A stretch of 64,000 nucleotides of DNA from Molanna angustata (GCA_963576475.1 OY754973.1:10640552-10704551); one strand, 5' to 3'; positions 13,171 through 25,491 are shown, numbered from the stretch's first letter. Notes: a model not told the origin generated them from the sequence alone. Translations and numbers: made by a program.

Positions 13171-13534
13171 TAACTGTTCACCACATTTTGAAGCTATGAT
13201 ATAATATGACAAAATAGGAGAAGTTTAATTAAAATTTGTTTGTGAATTCCTATTATCAATTATGCTTCTCAGTTCGATCCTAAAACCGGGTATATAATAT
13301 CCAAGAAATAAATTGGGAATTTTCGTCACTTTGCACATACTACAACCAAGCAAAAAAGAAACAAAATCGCGCTCTGTGCAGCCCACATGATTTATCATGT
13401 TATTTTCTCCCACTCTTCCATACCCCGCACATTGGGGTTATAATATTATAATTTAAACTGTCCTTTATTCAACATCATATTCAATATTCATTCGGCCATT
13501 TATTTTATGCGTTGTTTTTTTTTATTTATTTTTC

Positions 13535-13735
13535 CAAATCAAAAATTGCATTGATAAGGGAACTCAATCAGAAGGCATAATTTGTGAACTTTGCGCAAGC
13601 GCATATAGTGATCACGTTAACAAGCCGGTAACAGGTCGTAACGCCTGTAGGTGCCTTGAGTTCCTGGTTCTCCTATAATATTTCAAATTCGTCTCCATTG
13701 TAAGGTTAAAAAATTGTCAAAAAAATAGCATGTAG
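13535..13735 (-). repeat. Dispersed repeat D, copy 1
   Basis: Its reverse complement is collinear with the intron sequence at 44845-45000: GAGAACCAGGAACTCAA, CACCTACAGG, GTGATCACT and TTGAGTTCCCT words occur in the same order. It ends near CGTCTCCATTGTAAGG, related to the palindrome at 11585. Family type unknown. Confidence 0.75.
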
Positions 13736-14348
13736 TTGTTTATTTCATATGGAATTTTAGATGTAGGTACAGTAAACATTTACTTAATTCATTTTATCGG
13801 CGACCGTTTCGGCCTGTCAGGCAATTTACATAAAAAAAATAATAAATTTTCTATCAAAATAGCAAGATTGAATGGGTGCAAATGCCGTGGAATTAGGTAA
13901 TTATCAAATCCCCTACAAAAAAATCAACAACAAGTAAATCTCTTGGTAGAAACGTTAGTAGGCAATCTAAACTAACCTAACCTAACAGTGATTAGGTATT
14001 TGTACATAATTTTTTGTGCAAATAGAATTAATAGAATTGATAGTATTTTAGTGTTCATCCAGTATGAGTTGGGGGTACGTTCTGTTATGCACTCAGTGAC
14101 TACCCCCTTATTTAGTGCGGGCTTCTCCGGTCTGGCGCATTAGTTCGTAATGAGAATGAAATTATTATGAGCAACCATCTTGGAAGGAAATTTACAGGTA
14201 ACTTAATAATTATTACATACATACTCTCGATCAGATATGTCACGAGAGGACTCCACAAATTCGTGAGCGCACGAAAGCTACATATTATATACATAGGTAC
14301 ATTCTAACGTACTGACAAATGTTCCCTTTGATTTTAGGAACATCTTCA

Positions 14349-14930
14349 TATACCTATATAATTATTCTGTACTTGTGTATGTCACTGAACTCTTCCTAAA
14401 CGGCTGAACCAATTTTGATGATGTTTTTTGTGTGTGTTTGTGTGAGTCTTCGAACGGTTTAGATTCACAAAATGGAAAAAGGAAAATAAAAAACATGATT
14501 TTTCATAATTATAAATTTCAATAGATGGCGCTAATGTCGAATTTGCAATGCTTAGTTTCTTCCATCTGACAACACTAAGAAATGTTATTTACGTCGAAGT
14601 TTGGATTTTTTTGACATTTTAAATTCTTTTCGCTCTATTTCGGTATTATTCATATTTCAATTATATACATGTGCATGGAATTTTAATTTCTGTTCACTGT
14701 TTCGTTATTATTCATGTTTCAATTAGTTAATTTCCGTGTCCAAGCCATATATGGTATATTGCAATTATATACAAATGACAATCAATCTAACCTCAATGTA
14801 TTTAGCGGCCCATCGAACAAGAACATGTAAGTTTGCGAATAATAACATCCACATGATTCAAATATATGTTACATATTTTTTTTTGTTTCACTAATACTTC
14901 GGGCAGAACAACGTATGTCGGCTCTGCTAG
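14349..14930 (+). mobile_element. Helitron-like element
   Basis: The 3' end reads CGGGCAGAACAACGTATGTCGGCTCTGCTAG followed by T: a short stem (GGGCAGA with a degenerate partner TCTGC) just before CTAG is the Helitron 3' signature. The 5' side, near GTCACTGAACTCTTCCTAAACGGCTGAACC, resembles insect Helitron 5' ends. There is no Rep/helicase frame, so it is non-autonomous. Confidence 0.6.
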
Positions 14931-16034
14931 TACCTATATATTATAATTAATTATTGATATTTTAAATTCCATATTTGAGAGCAACCCGTGAAAATCTAAA
15001 TTATTCCAAGGTTTTAATTTGTTATTATTTTTATTTTATTTATTAAAGAAACATACAATTGTGTAAATACATTATATTAGTACAAAAAAAAATTATGTAA
15101 ACCGACAATGTTTCCATAAATGGTTAACAATAAGTTACTAACAAAAGGAAAAATAAACAAGAGTGAAATGAAACAAAATTATAACAGTGATAATAAAATT
15201 AAAATAAAAACCAAATACGTATAAATATCGCCAAATATCTTAAACCAGGCTTCCGGGTGCGCAGAGCGCAAATTTATGTCTTTTTGCTTCATTGGTATTT
15301 GGTATACATGCAAATCGCCCCCCTTTTCGGCAAAATGGCTCTAGATATTTAGCGACAATTATGCCCACATATAAATTCACGCAACACAAAAAAGTTTTCT
15401 TTTAAAAGTTGCAAGATTGTTATGTATTTAGAATATCTATTGCTGATTTATCGATAGAATTATACAATTTACAAAAGAGTTTTGCGCATAATTAATTTTA
15501 CATATAGGAATTGCAAATACATAGGTGCATAGGTACTGCGTAAAGGGCAACGAAAGGCATTTTTTTCCAATAGATATGCAGAATCCACTATGCAGTTCAC
15601 TATTTTAGCATTTTACATATAATTCATAGACTGGGGAGATTATTGCCAAACAGCAATTTCTTCCAACAAACCGGATTAAATAATTAAGCGGACAGGCTTA
15701 GCCGTTTATGTGAGGTTATGATGAATAAAAAAGAGAGAGAAGGAAGTTACTATGTATTATGTTTTGTTGACTTTTTAGTTTCTTTTCATTCTTTTTTTTT
15801 ACTTGCATTGTTACTGTTTAAATAAATAAATAAAATAAAAATAAAATAAATAAATATTAAATTTTTATATTTATTGCTCGGTGTAATAAATATTGACCCT
15901 TGGTAAGGACATTGCAGTTCTATATATTCTTGTTTATACATACATACTTACCTTATTCAGGTACCTAATTTTTGTTTTTGAGCAAAACAAAAAATATGAA
16001 AAAAAAAATATTTATATTTTATTTTGTTATTATA
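14931..16034. other. Intergenic with small repeat pieces
   Basis: AT-rich DNA. It contains a short SINE-C core piece at about 15636-15675 (minus orientation, GCAATTTCTTCCAACAAACCGG) and AAATAAATAAA runs around 15820-15860. No host gene recognised. Confidence 0.5.
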
Positions 16035-16190
16035 AAATAATATGGGTCGCTATCCTGGCTCCGAAACATGGAACGGAATGAGGCGTGTGAAGGACCTGTT
16101 CCACACCGCACAGGACAGAGAGAGTTACTCCCAAGTGATCGTCAACGTCGGGGGAACCCGACAGGACACATGAACAAGAAGAAGAATACA
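16035..16190 (+). pseudogene. LINE 3' end remnant
   Basis: Plus-strand translation gives PGSETWNGMRRVKDLF then HTAQDRESYSQVIV and GGTRQDT before a stop, and the sequence ends in AACAAGAAGAAGAAT. This is the look of the C-terminal end of insect non-LTR retrotransposon ORF2 proteins (AQDR...W). The piece is short and isolated. Confidence 0.55.
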
Positions 16191-16449
16191 TAATAAATAA
16201 ATTTATACAAACATATTTGCCTAAAGTTGTTTGTGAGCAATAAAAATATGAAAATAAAAAAATAAATCTATTTGTAATATGCATCATTATAAAGAAAGGC
16301 ATACTAAATATATTGAATTATATAGAATGACGTTAATCGTCAATATTATGCATCGCACGAGATGAAAGGTGGTTGTGCCATGTAGATAGTATGGTACACA
16401 GCGTGTGATGATGGCGGTATAATTCCATCTGATTGAATCTAATAAAGAA

Positions 16450-16512
16450 CATCAAAGGCGCCTTTAGTTATACGCGACTTGATACAAACACGATCGTGTG
16501 AAACCATATTCA
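16450..16512 (+). repeat. 63-bp direct repeat, left copy
   Basis: This sequence (starting CATCAAAGGCGCCTTTAGTT, ending AAACCATATTCA) is repeated without visible mismatch at 17701-17763, 1,251 bases away. The two copies bracket the LINE fragment at 16871-17365. Confidence 0.95.
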
Positions 16513-16553
16513 ACTAACCCAACCTAACCTAACCTAACATAACCTTACCTCAA
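16513..16553 (-). repeat. Short interstitial (TTAGG)n-like run
   Basis: Reads AACCTAACCTAACCTAAC with degenerate flanks, the complement of the insect telomere repeat TTAGG. Another short run is at about 13973-13987. Only three to five units, so not telomeric here. Confidence 0.6.
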
Positions 16554-16870
16554 CTATATACCTACATATACGTAGGTACCTACTTCATATTCCAGATAAA
16601 AGCACTAGCTGATATGAAATTCACACCAAATCCTACACGTTTTTAATAATTCATATTTATAGTAATTGAGTAATTTTTTTTGGTAAAACACACAGCAAAT
16701 AGGTATCTACATAAATGACGAAACGAAAATAGCGACTATACTCTGAAACATCTGTATTTGAAGTCAAGCGTTCGTTAGAATTATTATTATTATTTTTGTA
16801 GAGTGATGGTGATTGATTATAGGTATCTTTGTAATATACAGGTAACAAAGCATTCTTCTCTCTGTTACCG

Positions 16871-17365
16871 GTGTTCAGGTCTAGAAGTGTCCATAGAAAG
16901 ACAAAAGTAACCCTATATAAAACAATCATCAGGATTGTTGTGTCATATGGGTGTGAGGCTTGGACACTGACAATAAGGTCTGCGGAGATGCTGGACATCT
17001 TTGAGAGAAGAGTGCTGCGTAAAATCCTGGGACCCGTGAATGATGGACAAACATGGAGAATTAGATACAACGATGAGTTGTACAGCATCTACAAAGCACC
17101 CAAACTGTCTGAACATAAAAGACTAAGCAGGCTAGGATGGGCCGGGCATGTTCAGAGAATGCCATCATCACGGGTACCAAAAAGAGTCTTAGAGGGGCAC
17201 CCAGGTGGCAAAAGAAAGGTCGGGAGACCGAGGCTGCGATGGGAAGATGATATTGGGAGGGACGCATCCCAGCTTCTGAATGTGCCAAACTGGAGGGTCG
17301 CAGCAGGTGACAGGAGAGGTTGGAGGAGGAAGTTGCTGGAGGCCAAGGCTCGATATGGGCTGTAG
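16871..17365 (+). pseudogene. LINE ORF2 C-terminal fragment
   Basis: The open frame gives a typical C-terminal part of an insect non-LTR retrotransposon reverse transcriptase protein. Visible motifs are VVSYGCEAWTLT, RRVLRKILGPV, RLGWAGHVQRM, VGRPRLRWEDDI and VPNWR. In such elements this part follows the reverse transcriptase palm and holds the RLxWxGHxxRM segment. The polymerase domain itself is missing, so this is a 5'-truncated insertion; the frame is open only for this end piece. It lies between two 63-bp direct repeats. It is clearly mobile-element derived, although a gene finder may call it. Confidence 0.9.
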
Positions 17366-17700
17366 AGCCATTGAAGAATGATTTTTGTAATATTTGTGAA
17401 GTTTATTTAATTTTTTTTCGGTATTTTTTCTTATTTTTTTTTTTAGTTTCTGTTCTTTAATATTTATGTTGACATACGTTAAGTTATTATGTGAAAGAGA
17501 GAATCTGCCCTGCCAAAAAATTGCTTTGCAGTTTGGCGGAAAAATGAAATTGTAATTATTTTTTGTTAAATAAATAAATATAATCAACGAACGTTTTTCG
17601 ATCGTTCCAAGAACATTCCAAACTTCAGCCACCTAAAAACAAGAACATTCCAAAGAACATTCCAAACTTCAGCCACCTAAAACAAATAATAATAATCTTT

Positions 17701-17763
17701 CATCAAAGGCGCCTTTAGTTATACGCGACTTGATACAAACACGATCGTGTGAAACCATATTCA
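17701..17763 (+). repeat. 63-bp direct repeat, right copy
   Basis: Right partner of 16450-16512. Just before it, GAACATTCCAAACTTCAGCCACCTAAAA occurs twice (17609 and 17658), a small separate duplication. Confidence 0.95.
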
Positions 17764-18387
17764 CATAAAAAACCACATTCAAAAAAATGTAAGTTAAGAT
17801 GGAAAAATTTGGTGTTCGGTTCTCTCTGCCTACCTACCCCATGAGGGACATGGTGTGATTGTATGTATGTATTTAGTAATGTTACCTTTCACATAATTCA
17901 CCTATACAATAATATACACAAATCCTTCGCAAACTGATGAGTTTTATCGATTTGTCGTGATTACCATCATCAAATCTCTAAGTTAAGATGGAACCACCCC
18001 AGAAGTAATCCCTTTCTAATGAAAAATGAATCATTGAGTTCGGATGACCTGGTAAGGAATTACTATTAATTGCAGAAAACTTTGCAAATTTAAGAGTTTG
18101 ATATTTTTTCTCAAGAGTTCTATCATCAGAACTCGATGAAATTTATATGTGTGATCATCTCTGAAGCACTCCCTTTCTATTAAAAAGGAATCATTAAAGT
18201 CGGATAATGTGATGAAGAATTACTATCGCTAAAGTGTATATTGAAGAGTTTCGTAATTTTATCGTGGATCTCATGATCAGGTCTTGGTCAAATTGATATG
18301 AGACCACTCGGAAGATACTTCCTTTCTAATGAAAAAAGAATCATCAACGTCGGACAACGCCGTAAAAAGTTATCGCTGAACCAGATA
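17764..18387. other. Intergenic, degenerate TCxxATGATGAAxxATTACTATC periodicity
   Basis: Three loosely related stretches (near 18000, 18160 and 18310) share CTTTCTAATGAAAAATGAATCAT and GTCGGA words about 150 bases apart, suggesting an old diverged tandem repeat. No coding content. Confidence 0.45.
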
Positions 18388-18535
18388 GGTTGGTCGATGG
18401 CAGAGCGGTTAACGCGCTGGGCTAGTAATCCAGTTTTTCGCGAGTTCGAATCCTGCCTCGACCGATTTCGTTCACCTATAGCACAAGTATTTATGCATTA
18501 TTTAGGGAAATTAGGATGATGTATATGTATTGATG
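18388..18535 (+). repeat. SINE-A, best copy
   Basis: A tRNA-like head of about 75 bases: GGTCGATGGCAGAGCGGTTAACGC (A-box type TGGCNNAGYGG), TGGGCTAGTAATCCAG (anticodon-arm-like), GCGAGTTCGAATCCTGCC (B box) and closing TCGACC that pairs with the start GGTCGA. The SINE body CGTTCACCTATAGCACAAGTATTTATGC follows and recurs at four other sites. Because it carries the SINE tail and sits among sister copies, I call it a SINE and not a tRNA gene; the anticodon loop is also irregular. Confidence 0.85.
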
Positions 18536-18627
18536 ACCACGTCGAATTGGTGACCTCCTTCGTTTTTAAAGGTCGGTTTAAAATACTGACGGTCTCGTTA
18601 CTCAAATACATAATTTTACTCTTCAGC

Positions 18628-18720
18628 CAAATAAGGGTTCGATTCCCGGTAAAGACAGTTTTTAATTCCGGGATGTGGCAACTTGTTATTGGGTGCGTGT
18701 TAAATTAATGTTCGTTAGTT
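18628..18720 (+). repeat. SINE-B partial copy
   Basis: Begins at the B box (GGGTTCGATTCCCGG) and continues through AAGACAGTTTTTAATTCC and GGCAACTTGTTATTGGGTGCG to TTAAATTAATGTTCGTTAGTT. It is missing the A-box half. Confidence 0.8.
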
Positions 18721-18888
18721 CTAAATTCCTTTATAGGAAGAGATTGCCTTATGGCAATGATTAACCTTTTTTTTTTTTAGCTGACATCTACAACTTTTCT
18801 GCTATGTATAATAGCTTCGTCAGATAATCGTCACTCATTCTTCCTATGTGGCCACACCATCTCACGTCATTTATTTTCATCCTATAAT

Positions 18889-19414
18889 TAGTGATGAGCA
18901 AATTCAAGACCATGACCAAGACCGGGGTGGTCTTGGTCTTGATCTCGCACCGTCGATCTTGGTCTTGCATTTACAGATGTGGTCTTGGTCCTACATAGTC
19001 GATCGAGCCTTGATCTTGGATTTATAGATGCGGTCTTGGTCTTGATTTGCACCCCGGGTCTTGGTGTCTTGCATTTACAGATGCAGCCTTGGTTTTGGTC
19101 GGTCATGCATACTCGATCTTGCAAACCTAGTCTTAGTCTTGGTCTTGCAAGCTTTGCAGGGCTTGCATTTTTTACAAAACAATATTTTTTTTCACTTAAA
19201 ATTCAGCAATGAAATATGACAATTCATAGTATAATGTCGATAGTACCAACTAGGTAATTGCTTACTTTTTAATTAAAAATAAATAATTTTATAAATTTTG
19301 CGAAACCGTAAGACTCTTGCGTTGAGTCTTACAAGACTCTTGGTATTGGTCTTGCAGCGACACATGGGGTCTTGGTCAAGCAAGTCTCGAACCAAGACTT
19401 TTGCTCATCACTAC
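18889..19414. mobile_element. CTTGGTCTTG element, copy 1
   Basis: The ends TAGTGATGAGCAA and TTTGCTCATCACTA form a terminal inverted repeat. The interior is built from irregular repeats of CTTGGTCTTG with GATCTTGGTCTTGCATTTACAGATG units at about 60-base spacing. Open frames through it are artefacts rich in Asp-Gln-Asp or Leu-Val-Leu. A shorter relative with the same ends lies at 28734-28924. Confidence 0.75.
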
Positions 19415-20240
19415 TCACAATATTCCTTTATATCGTCTAACATCCTCATTTGTTCACCTATAATTTTAGTTTGCTGTCGGAAATTATTAAAAATAACAAT
19501 GAAAATCAATTTATTTTAATTTTTTTCCAATATTTTCGCAGCAATAATGAAGCGAAATTACAAAAGTACAACTTACGATCTGTGCACTCTCCTAGGATGA
19601 AAGATCAATCGTTAATTGACCATCGTATGCACCAATAATCATTTACGCCGTTTAGCATTATCCAGCTCGCCTCATGAAGCCTGTAATTTATTTAAAAACC
19701 TTTGAAATTACGTTAAAACTCACATACGGCACTATGATGCTGGAAAATAGTAACTTACCTACATGTTTATAATATATTTCTCTCTAGTGGGATACTTAAT
19801 ATTATAACCCTTCCATATTAAATTTATATAATATATTAAAATATAAACAAATCGAGTGCTTATAATATTCAATGAAATATTTATTATGAAACATATTTTG
19901 AAAAGTTTGATTATTCATGTAAAGATACTTACTTACCTCTCGTTAATTTTGTAAAACAGTAAAGGTATGTTTTTGTGTGTTAATCAAAATTTACATTAAG
20001 TCCTTCACAACTCACTTATTTCATATACGGCTCTTTTCGGGAAACTATTTTAATTTTTTTAGTGTCATTCTATGCGACCATGCGACGTCTATTTTAGGCG
20101 TTATATTAATTTTTATTTTTTCATATTATTTTTGTTTTCCATGTTTTCTTTGGCATTTTTTACGTTATATTTATGTTTTTATAGTTTACTTACAAAAATA
20201 ATGTTTACCTGTCTTTTTGTGAAATTTACCGTATGTTTTT
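19415..20240. other. Intergenic, nothing recognised
   Basis: AT-rich DNA with hydrophobic low-complexity frames only. Confidence 0.5.
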
Positions 20241-20827
20241 ACTCCTCGCTAACCCAAGGGGATATAGTGGGGAGTTATGATTTCGCAATTTTTAATGGTA
20301 TTTTTTTATTGCAGATTATCAACTAGTATCATGCTGAGATTGGATTCTGAAAGTTTCATCACAATGTATCTGTGTGTGTGTGTGCTATGTGCTGTGTGCT
20401 GAGTGCTATGTGCTATGTAGGTACGGCGTGTTCATTTTACTTTATCAATTATAGACTAAAGTACTCATTCGATTCTTTTCAAATTTTGCAAATATGTATA
20501 TCTAATACTCGCTTAGACCCCGTTAGATTTGAAGGTTATCTGAATAGTGCATCTCGTTTTTTTTAACTGTCAAATATTTCAAAGTGACCCCAAGCTCAAG
20601 AAACTTAATATTTAAAAAAATTATTTTAAAATTGGTAAAAAGGCTCATCACATTCATAAAATGGAATTGAAGAATTATCTTTTATAATAATTAATTTCAT
20701 AATAAAAAGTTTTCATAATAAAATATTTAAATAAAAAAATAATCGAACAAACTCATTTCATGAAAATGCTGAAAATTTCCCATACAAAATTTGAACACTT
20801 TATAGAGTGACGTGTTAGTGAGGAGTT
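20241..20827 (+). mobile_element. MITE-1 copy 3 (TACTCCTTAC family)
   Basis: Opposite orientation to copies 1 and 2. The ends are ACTCCTCGCTAAC at 20241 and GTTAGTGAGGAGT ending at 20827. Complementary family words TATCATGCTGAGAT, TTATAGACTAAAGTACTCATTC and TTTCAAAGTGACCCC appear in reverse order, and a GTGTGTGCTATGTGCTGTGTG simple repeat matches the AGTACATAGCACACAG repeat of copy 1. No transposase. Confidence 0.85.
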
Positions 20828-21797
20828 GGCCACTCTTTTTTTTTTCGAGTTATACCATTTCTCTTCTGACCAAAATCGTTGCGCGCAACGTTGCAATCTT
20901 CAGCCACCTTATTTAATCACATAATATTATATGTATGTGTCCTTAAACATGTTTATCGTTTACATCTACAAATCAAGCCACATCAATAGGAACTGAATGG
21001 GAAAAGTGAAAGATATTGAGAGAGAATTAAATAATCACATTAAAACCAAAATTCTGTTAAAAAAAATCGAATATCGAAAAAAGAAAACTGGTTCTAAATC
21101 TTTTATTTTAATTTTTCTCTCAGTGCTGGTCTATTAAATATGATTCTTAAATCTGGTAGTATGAGGAGAATTCTAGTTAAGAAAGCTCTGATTATACTTT
21201 TTTCTGTGCAGGTTTTTACGGAATTGATAATTCATCCGACGATCGAACCAACCGCTCAGCGTTATTATCCACATTCATAACAGTAAAACTTTACGATTAA
21301 ATCTTTGAAATTTTCACACACAGGTGGAATGTGCATTTTGCATGTCAAAATCATTCAATTGTGACAGCTCTTAAAAATTATTCGATTTTGAAATTAATTA
21401 TATGCAATTCAGCTAACGTCAGTCAAGATTGAAATGTAATGGCGGATAATTTCACGTGTATATACGTGTGAATACTATGATAAATTTGATATACGTGAAG
21501 ATTACATCAATTAACAACACGGTCATACACAATATTGTAATTCAAGACATTTATTCATAATAGACATGATATTGATTGAGACTTAGATAGTTTTATTTTA
21601 AAATAAGCACACCATGCTTTTATGTTAAGAATTAGTACCTATTCAGGTAGAACGAATTACCACCCCAAGAGAAAAAGATAGTCGATGAAAGATTAAATAT
21701 GGTAGGTACCTACCATCACTTTGTATCTTTCACGAAGTAAGTGGAGTTTTCGTCATAGCAATATTACAAAGGTAGGTACATTAAATCATAGGTACCT
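20828..21797. other. Intergenic, nothing recognised
   Basis: AT-rich, no coding frame or recognised element. TAGGTACCTAC-type words are frequent around 21700-21800. Confidence 0.5.
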
Positions 21798-22029
21798 ACT
21801 GCCTCCCTGACCAGCCAGGATAGCCTAGGATGTACACCGATTTTTTAAACCTAACCTACAAAGTTTGGTAAAAATAGGTTGGTTAGGTTCGTTTGTAGCT
21901 ATAATTGCGACTGGCGTGAGCCAGTTGCATTATATATTTAAAAAAAGTATCTAAAATATTATTAAATAAAATAACTAAATTGGTGTTGGTCAAATAATTT
22001 TTAACCAGCTGGCTGGTCAGGGAGGCAGT
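21798..22029. mobile_element. MITE-2 copy 1
   Basis: Terminal inverted repeat ACTGCCTCCCTGACCAGCC and GGCTGGTCAGGGAGGCAGT, both flanked by ACCT. The core TTTGGTAAAAATAGGTTGGTTAGG, then AATTGCGACTGGCGTGAGCCAGTTGC, is shared with 52135-52350. GACTGGC..GCCAGT makes an internal hairpin. No coding capacity. Confidence 0.85.
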
Positions 22030-23395
22030 ACCTAAATCAAATATCAACTTAGTACCTAATCGGATCTCAAATCCTTGAGTGGAGCATGCGCAGTACCACG
22101 CCGAAAGCCGCCATTTTTATGACAATTGACTATTGATTAAATCATGCATATTTTAATGAAACTGTCTAAAAAATGTTGATGAAATATAGAAATAGTTGAT
22201 TATTGATTGATTCTACCTACCATAGACCACCACTACGGATTACAAATAATGCTGGATCCCGCAATACCTACAACTGGATATCCAGCGCTTTTTTTGGCTT
22301 GTTGGATCAAGTAAAATGCACTGCATCCAGCGTTGCGTATCCACAAGTTCTTAATTTTCCAAAAAATAGCGCAACAACTATAACACGTAACAACTATAAT
22401 ATGGATATAACATTTTTGAATCAAAACTTTTTTCTCATTAGGTACATGTAGGCAGTTTTGCAGCTACCTAAGATCAGAGTCATACAAAGCATGAGGGCCC
22501 AGCTAGACAAGGGGCCCAAGATTCTACAAATACACTATACGTAAAAAATGTATCAAAATGGATATACACATATACGCAAAATGAACTTACCTACTTGAAA
22601 TACATTTTCAAAACCCTTTGAAAACATCTTGGAAAATATGTGCCTATGACAGTTTTCAGAATTAATTATCACAAAATACACTCAATTTCTTGGGGATCTC
22701 AAAACGATAAAATAATAATAATAAAAAAATGTTATATTATCATTTACTCTATATATGATAAAATGTATATTTGAATGTACCTAGCTTATATATTTTGAAA
22801 AATCGCGTTTTTTGTAGGGTGGGGCTGTAGGTACATAATACTTAAATGTATTATTTAATTGCCATAACTTCGAGATTTTGCAATCGATTTATGTCGTTAT
22901 TTAAATTATTCGGTCTGAATTAAGTACATACTAGTGGTGTAAATGTGATTATTTTAATTCGTTTAAGAAAACTCTGTTCTGAGTGTTGAGCATCCGAGGA
23001 GACGAAGACGCAATCAGTGGCGTACCTTATGGAAATTAGGGTCAGGAGCCAAGTCGCCTCCCACACCTATTAAAATACCTTCTCTACACTCTCATCTCTC
23101 ACAACCATTTACATCAGTTAAGACACAGAATGTCCCTTGTGCGAATAGAAAATGGCTGCAGCCAGAGGACGGTAGGTAATTTATACGTGTAGCTGGTGAT
23201 TTAATCAAACGGAGAAAAGGGAAGATCTACTTTTGTAAGGACACCGTGTCTCGTGTGGTTGTTATTCGACTTTGTATTTTGTCACAATAGGGACAAGTTC
23301 TTAAATGTACCTACCTACATCACGCCGTATACTTCCTCTATTCTTATAAAATTTTATTTATTAATTTTGAACATAATATAAACAAATAAACAGTA
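22030..23395. other. Intergenic, nothing recognised
   Basis: No convincing coding region. The 82-residue frame at 22203-22451 has no domain I recognise, and I do not support it as a gene. Confidence 0.5.
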
Positions 23396-23460
23396 CACTG
23401 GCGAGCTTATTGCCATTAGGCAATTTCTTCCTATTATCCAGATTCACGGGTTTCCTTAAG
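23396..23460 (-). repeat. SINE-C core fragment
   Basis: GGCGAGCTTATTGCCATTAGGCAATTTCTTCC, the minus-strand form of the SINE-C 3' core. The tRNA-like head is missing. Confidence 0.65.
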
Positions 23461-23507
23461 ATATTATAAAACTCCATAAGATGTTTTTTTTTATTTTATT
23501 AAATGAA

Positions 23508-23637
23508 TATATCCTTGTTAAACAAGTACATATACATCTTCCTACGTTCCTTAAAATAAGCATAAATGCTTGTGCTTGTGGTGAACGAAATCGGTCGAGG
23601 CAGGATTCAATGCGCTAACCGCTCTACCATCGACCCA
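23508..23637 (-). repeat. SINE-A copy
   Basis: Plus strand shows AAAATAAGCATAAATGCTTGTGC, GGTGAACGAAATCGGTCGAGGCAGGATTC and GCGCTAACCGCTCTACCATCGACC. The part between the B box and the anticodon-like region is deleted, while the A box is well kept. Confidence 0.85.
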
Positions 23638-23900
23638 TCTAAATATTTGGACAATAACAGCTTTTACAATATTATGTGAATATAACAATGAATTTCGAAA
23701 TATTTACCAAAAAATGTCCATAGTATTACAAATTACAAATTGATAAATTAACAAAATTTATTAGGTATAAGAAAACTATAAAAAAATAAGATATGAAAAG
23801 AAAACAAAGTATAGCAATAGCCAAAAAAAGATGGGGGGACTGTAGGAATAGAAAAGGAGAGGAAAGTGAGAGGTAGAACAACTGACAGTATGCCACAACT

Positions 23901-24029
23901 GACTTTACATTCATGTATCGTCTCATGACTATTATACATGCTCGACTTTACATTCATGTATCGTCTCATGACTATTATACATGCTCGACTTTACATTCAT
24001 GTATCGTCTCATGACTATTATACATGCTC
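23901..24029. repeat. 43-bp tandem repeat, three copies
   Basis: The unit GACTTTACATTCATGTATCG plus TCTCATGACTATTATACATGCTC starts at 23901, 23944 and 23987 with no visible mismatch. Confidence 0.95.
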
Positions 24030-24246
24030 GACAGTTTTGCAAGCTCGTTTTTTTTTTCTTTTTTTTTCAAAACATCATTCAAATAAGGCCCTTAATGACT
24101 TAATAATCTGTGTTCTTGATTTTTTTAACGGAAATCTGTTTCTTATTTACTCTCAGTATGATATTTCGGTTGACTTCTGTGCTGGCGTCTTGAGTTCCAT
24201 TCCCAACAGTATTCAAAAGTATTTCTCCACTATTATTAGATACTTC

Positions 24247-24335
24247 TCTGGGCTGCAAACATTAGTAAGTTGGATGAAATTAATATTTAGGAATAATATC
24301 ACCACTTGCGCGGGGTGCCAGGAAGTGCTAGCTCA
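24247..24335 (+). repeat. SINE-C variant fragment
   Basis: CTGGGCTGCAAACATTAGTAAGTTGG, then CACTTGCGCGGGGTGCCAGGAAGTG: same order of words as the SINE-C 3' part, clearly diverged. Confidence 0.55.
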
Positions 24336-24429
24336 TAAATAAAAAAAAACTAATTGAATGTAAGTACTTTTATATGGTTTTATCAATCAATGTACAATAT
24401 TATCTCTTAATAAACATTTTTTTTGAAAA

Positions 24430-25491
24430 AGAAAAGTGTTTATTTTATTTTAAAATAATTGTCCTCAAACCCTTTTTTTATATAATAAAATTTGAAACAT
24501 AGGTTCATTAGATACCAATAAATACTAACATTACTAAAAAACAAGAACTTTTAAAAACCAAATAAGGTTTACACAATCCGAATACTCACTAATGATGCCA
24601 TGTTTATTTTATCAATCCCAATTCTGAGAACGCCCCATGCTCCACCGTCCGCTAACATTATATGAAAGAAGGGGAATATGGTTGAAGCAGCAATTGCAGT
24701 ACGTATAGGTAGACGCATGTGACTAAAAGTCCCTACACAAGAGGTCGAGCTATCAATAAATCCATCAGTTCATCATCTTACAGAGAATTCTCGCCTTTGC
24801 AGCTTAGCGGTGGCCCAACGTGGACCATCGTTGCAAGACACTCACGGTCACGTTCCAGCGAGGGACAACACTAATTTATTTATTAATACCTAGCCATGTA
24901 CAGGAGACTCACCATCCGTGGTAATGGGTCGCAAAAGCACCGAGTATTTTTTTCTGGGGTAATTCGAAATAATATAAAAATATATATAAACTTAAAAGGT
25001 GCAAAATTAATGAAAATCAAAAAGATTTTGATGATTCAATCTGAAACCGTTAACCATATAATTCGAGAGCGCCTAAATTTGATTTTATTTTTTTATTTCA
25101 CCCAGTGTAAGTGGCGAATTTATTGTCAAATGGCAATTTATTGTATGGCACACAACGACAATGACAGTTTATCAAACTTACTGACGTGTTAAAATAGCAA
25201 TTTTACATACTTTGAAGCCTGTTATCTACGAAAGACACACTCAGGGTTTACAGTGTCCAGTCGTGGTTACATGATGTCGTATTCTTACACAGAAAAAAAT
25301 CAACCTTTGTACTATGGCGCAAGTTTGACTTTCACCGTAGCCAACGAGACGTCATATGGCCTCTTGGACTGTACAGAATCTAGAATTATCGGCAAACACC
25401 ATGAAAGATCGCGTGGACCGCGTAGAACAAAATTTTATTGGGTTGGTTTCCCAGTCCGACAATAATTAGTAATAATACATAAGTAATAATA
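24430..25491. other. Unidentified sequence
   Basis: No gene supported. The patch at 24600-24880 is more GC-balanced than its surroundings but has no recognisable reading frame. A SINE-C core piece lies at about 25098-25150 (minus). A 70-residue frame at 25253-25465 has ordinary composition but no domain I know; it could be an exon or chance. Confidence 0.4.

Noticed and set aside
16513..16553. A telomere or subtelomere
   Set aside because: Only a few CCTAA units, flanked by ordinary unique sequence and genes further on.
16871..17365. A host gene
   Set aside because: Motifs such as RLGWAGHVQRM and GRPRLRW are those of LINE ORF2 C-termini.
18391..18475. A tRNA gene on the plus strand
   Set aside because: The A and B boxes and the closing stem are there, but the same head plus a shared tail recurs at four other sites and the anticodon loop is irregular, so it is a SINE head.
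18888..19212. Open frames rich in DQD or LVL repeats
   Set aside because: They are artefacts of the CTTGGTCTTG minisatellite.
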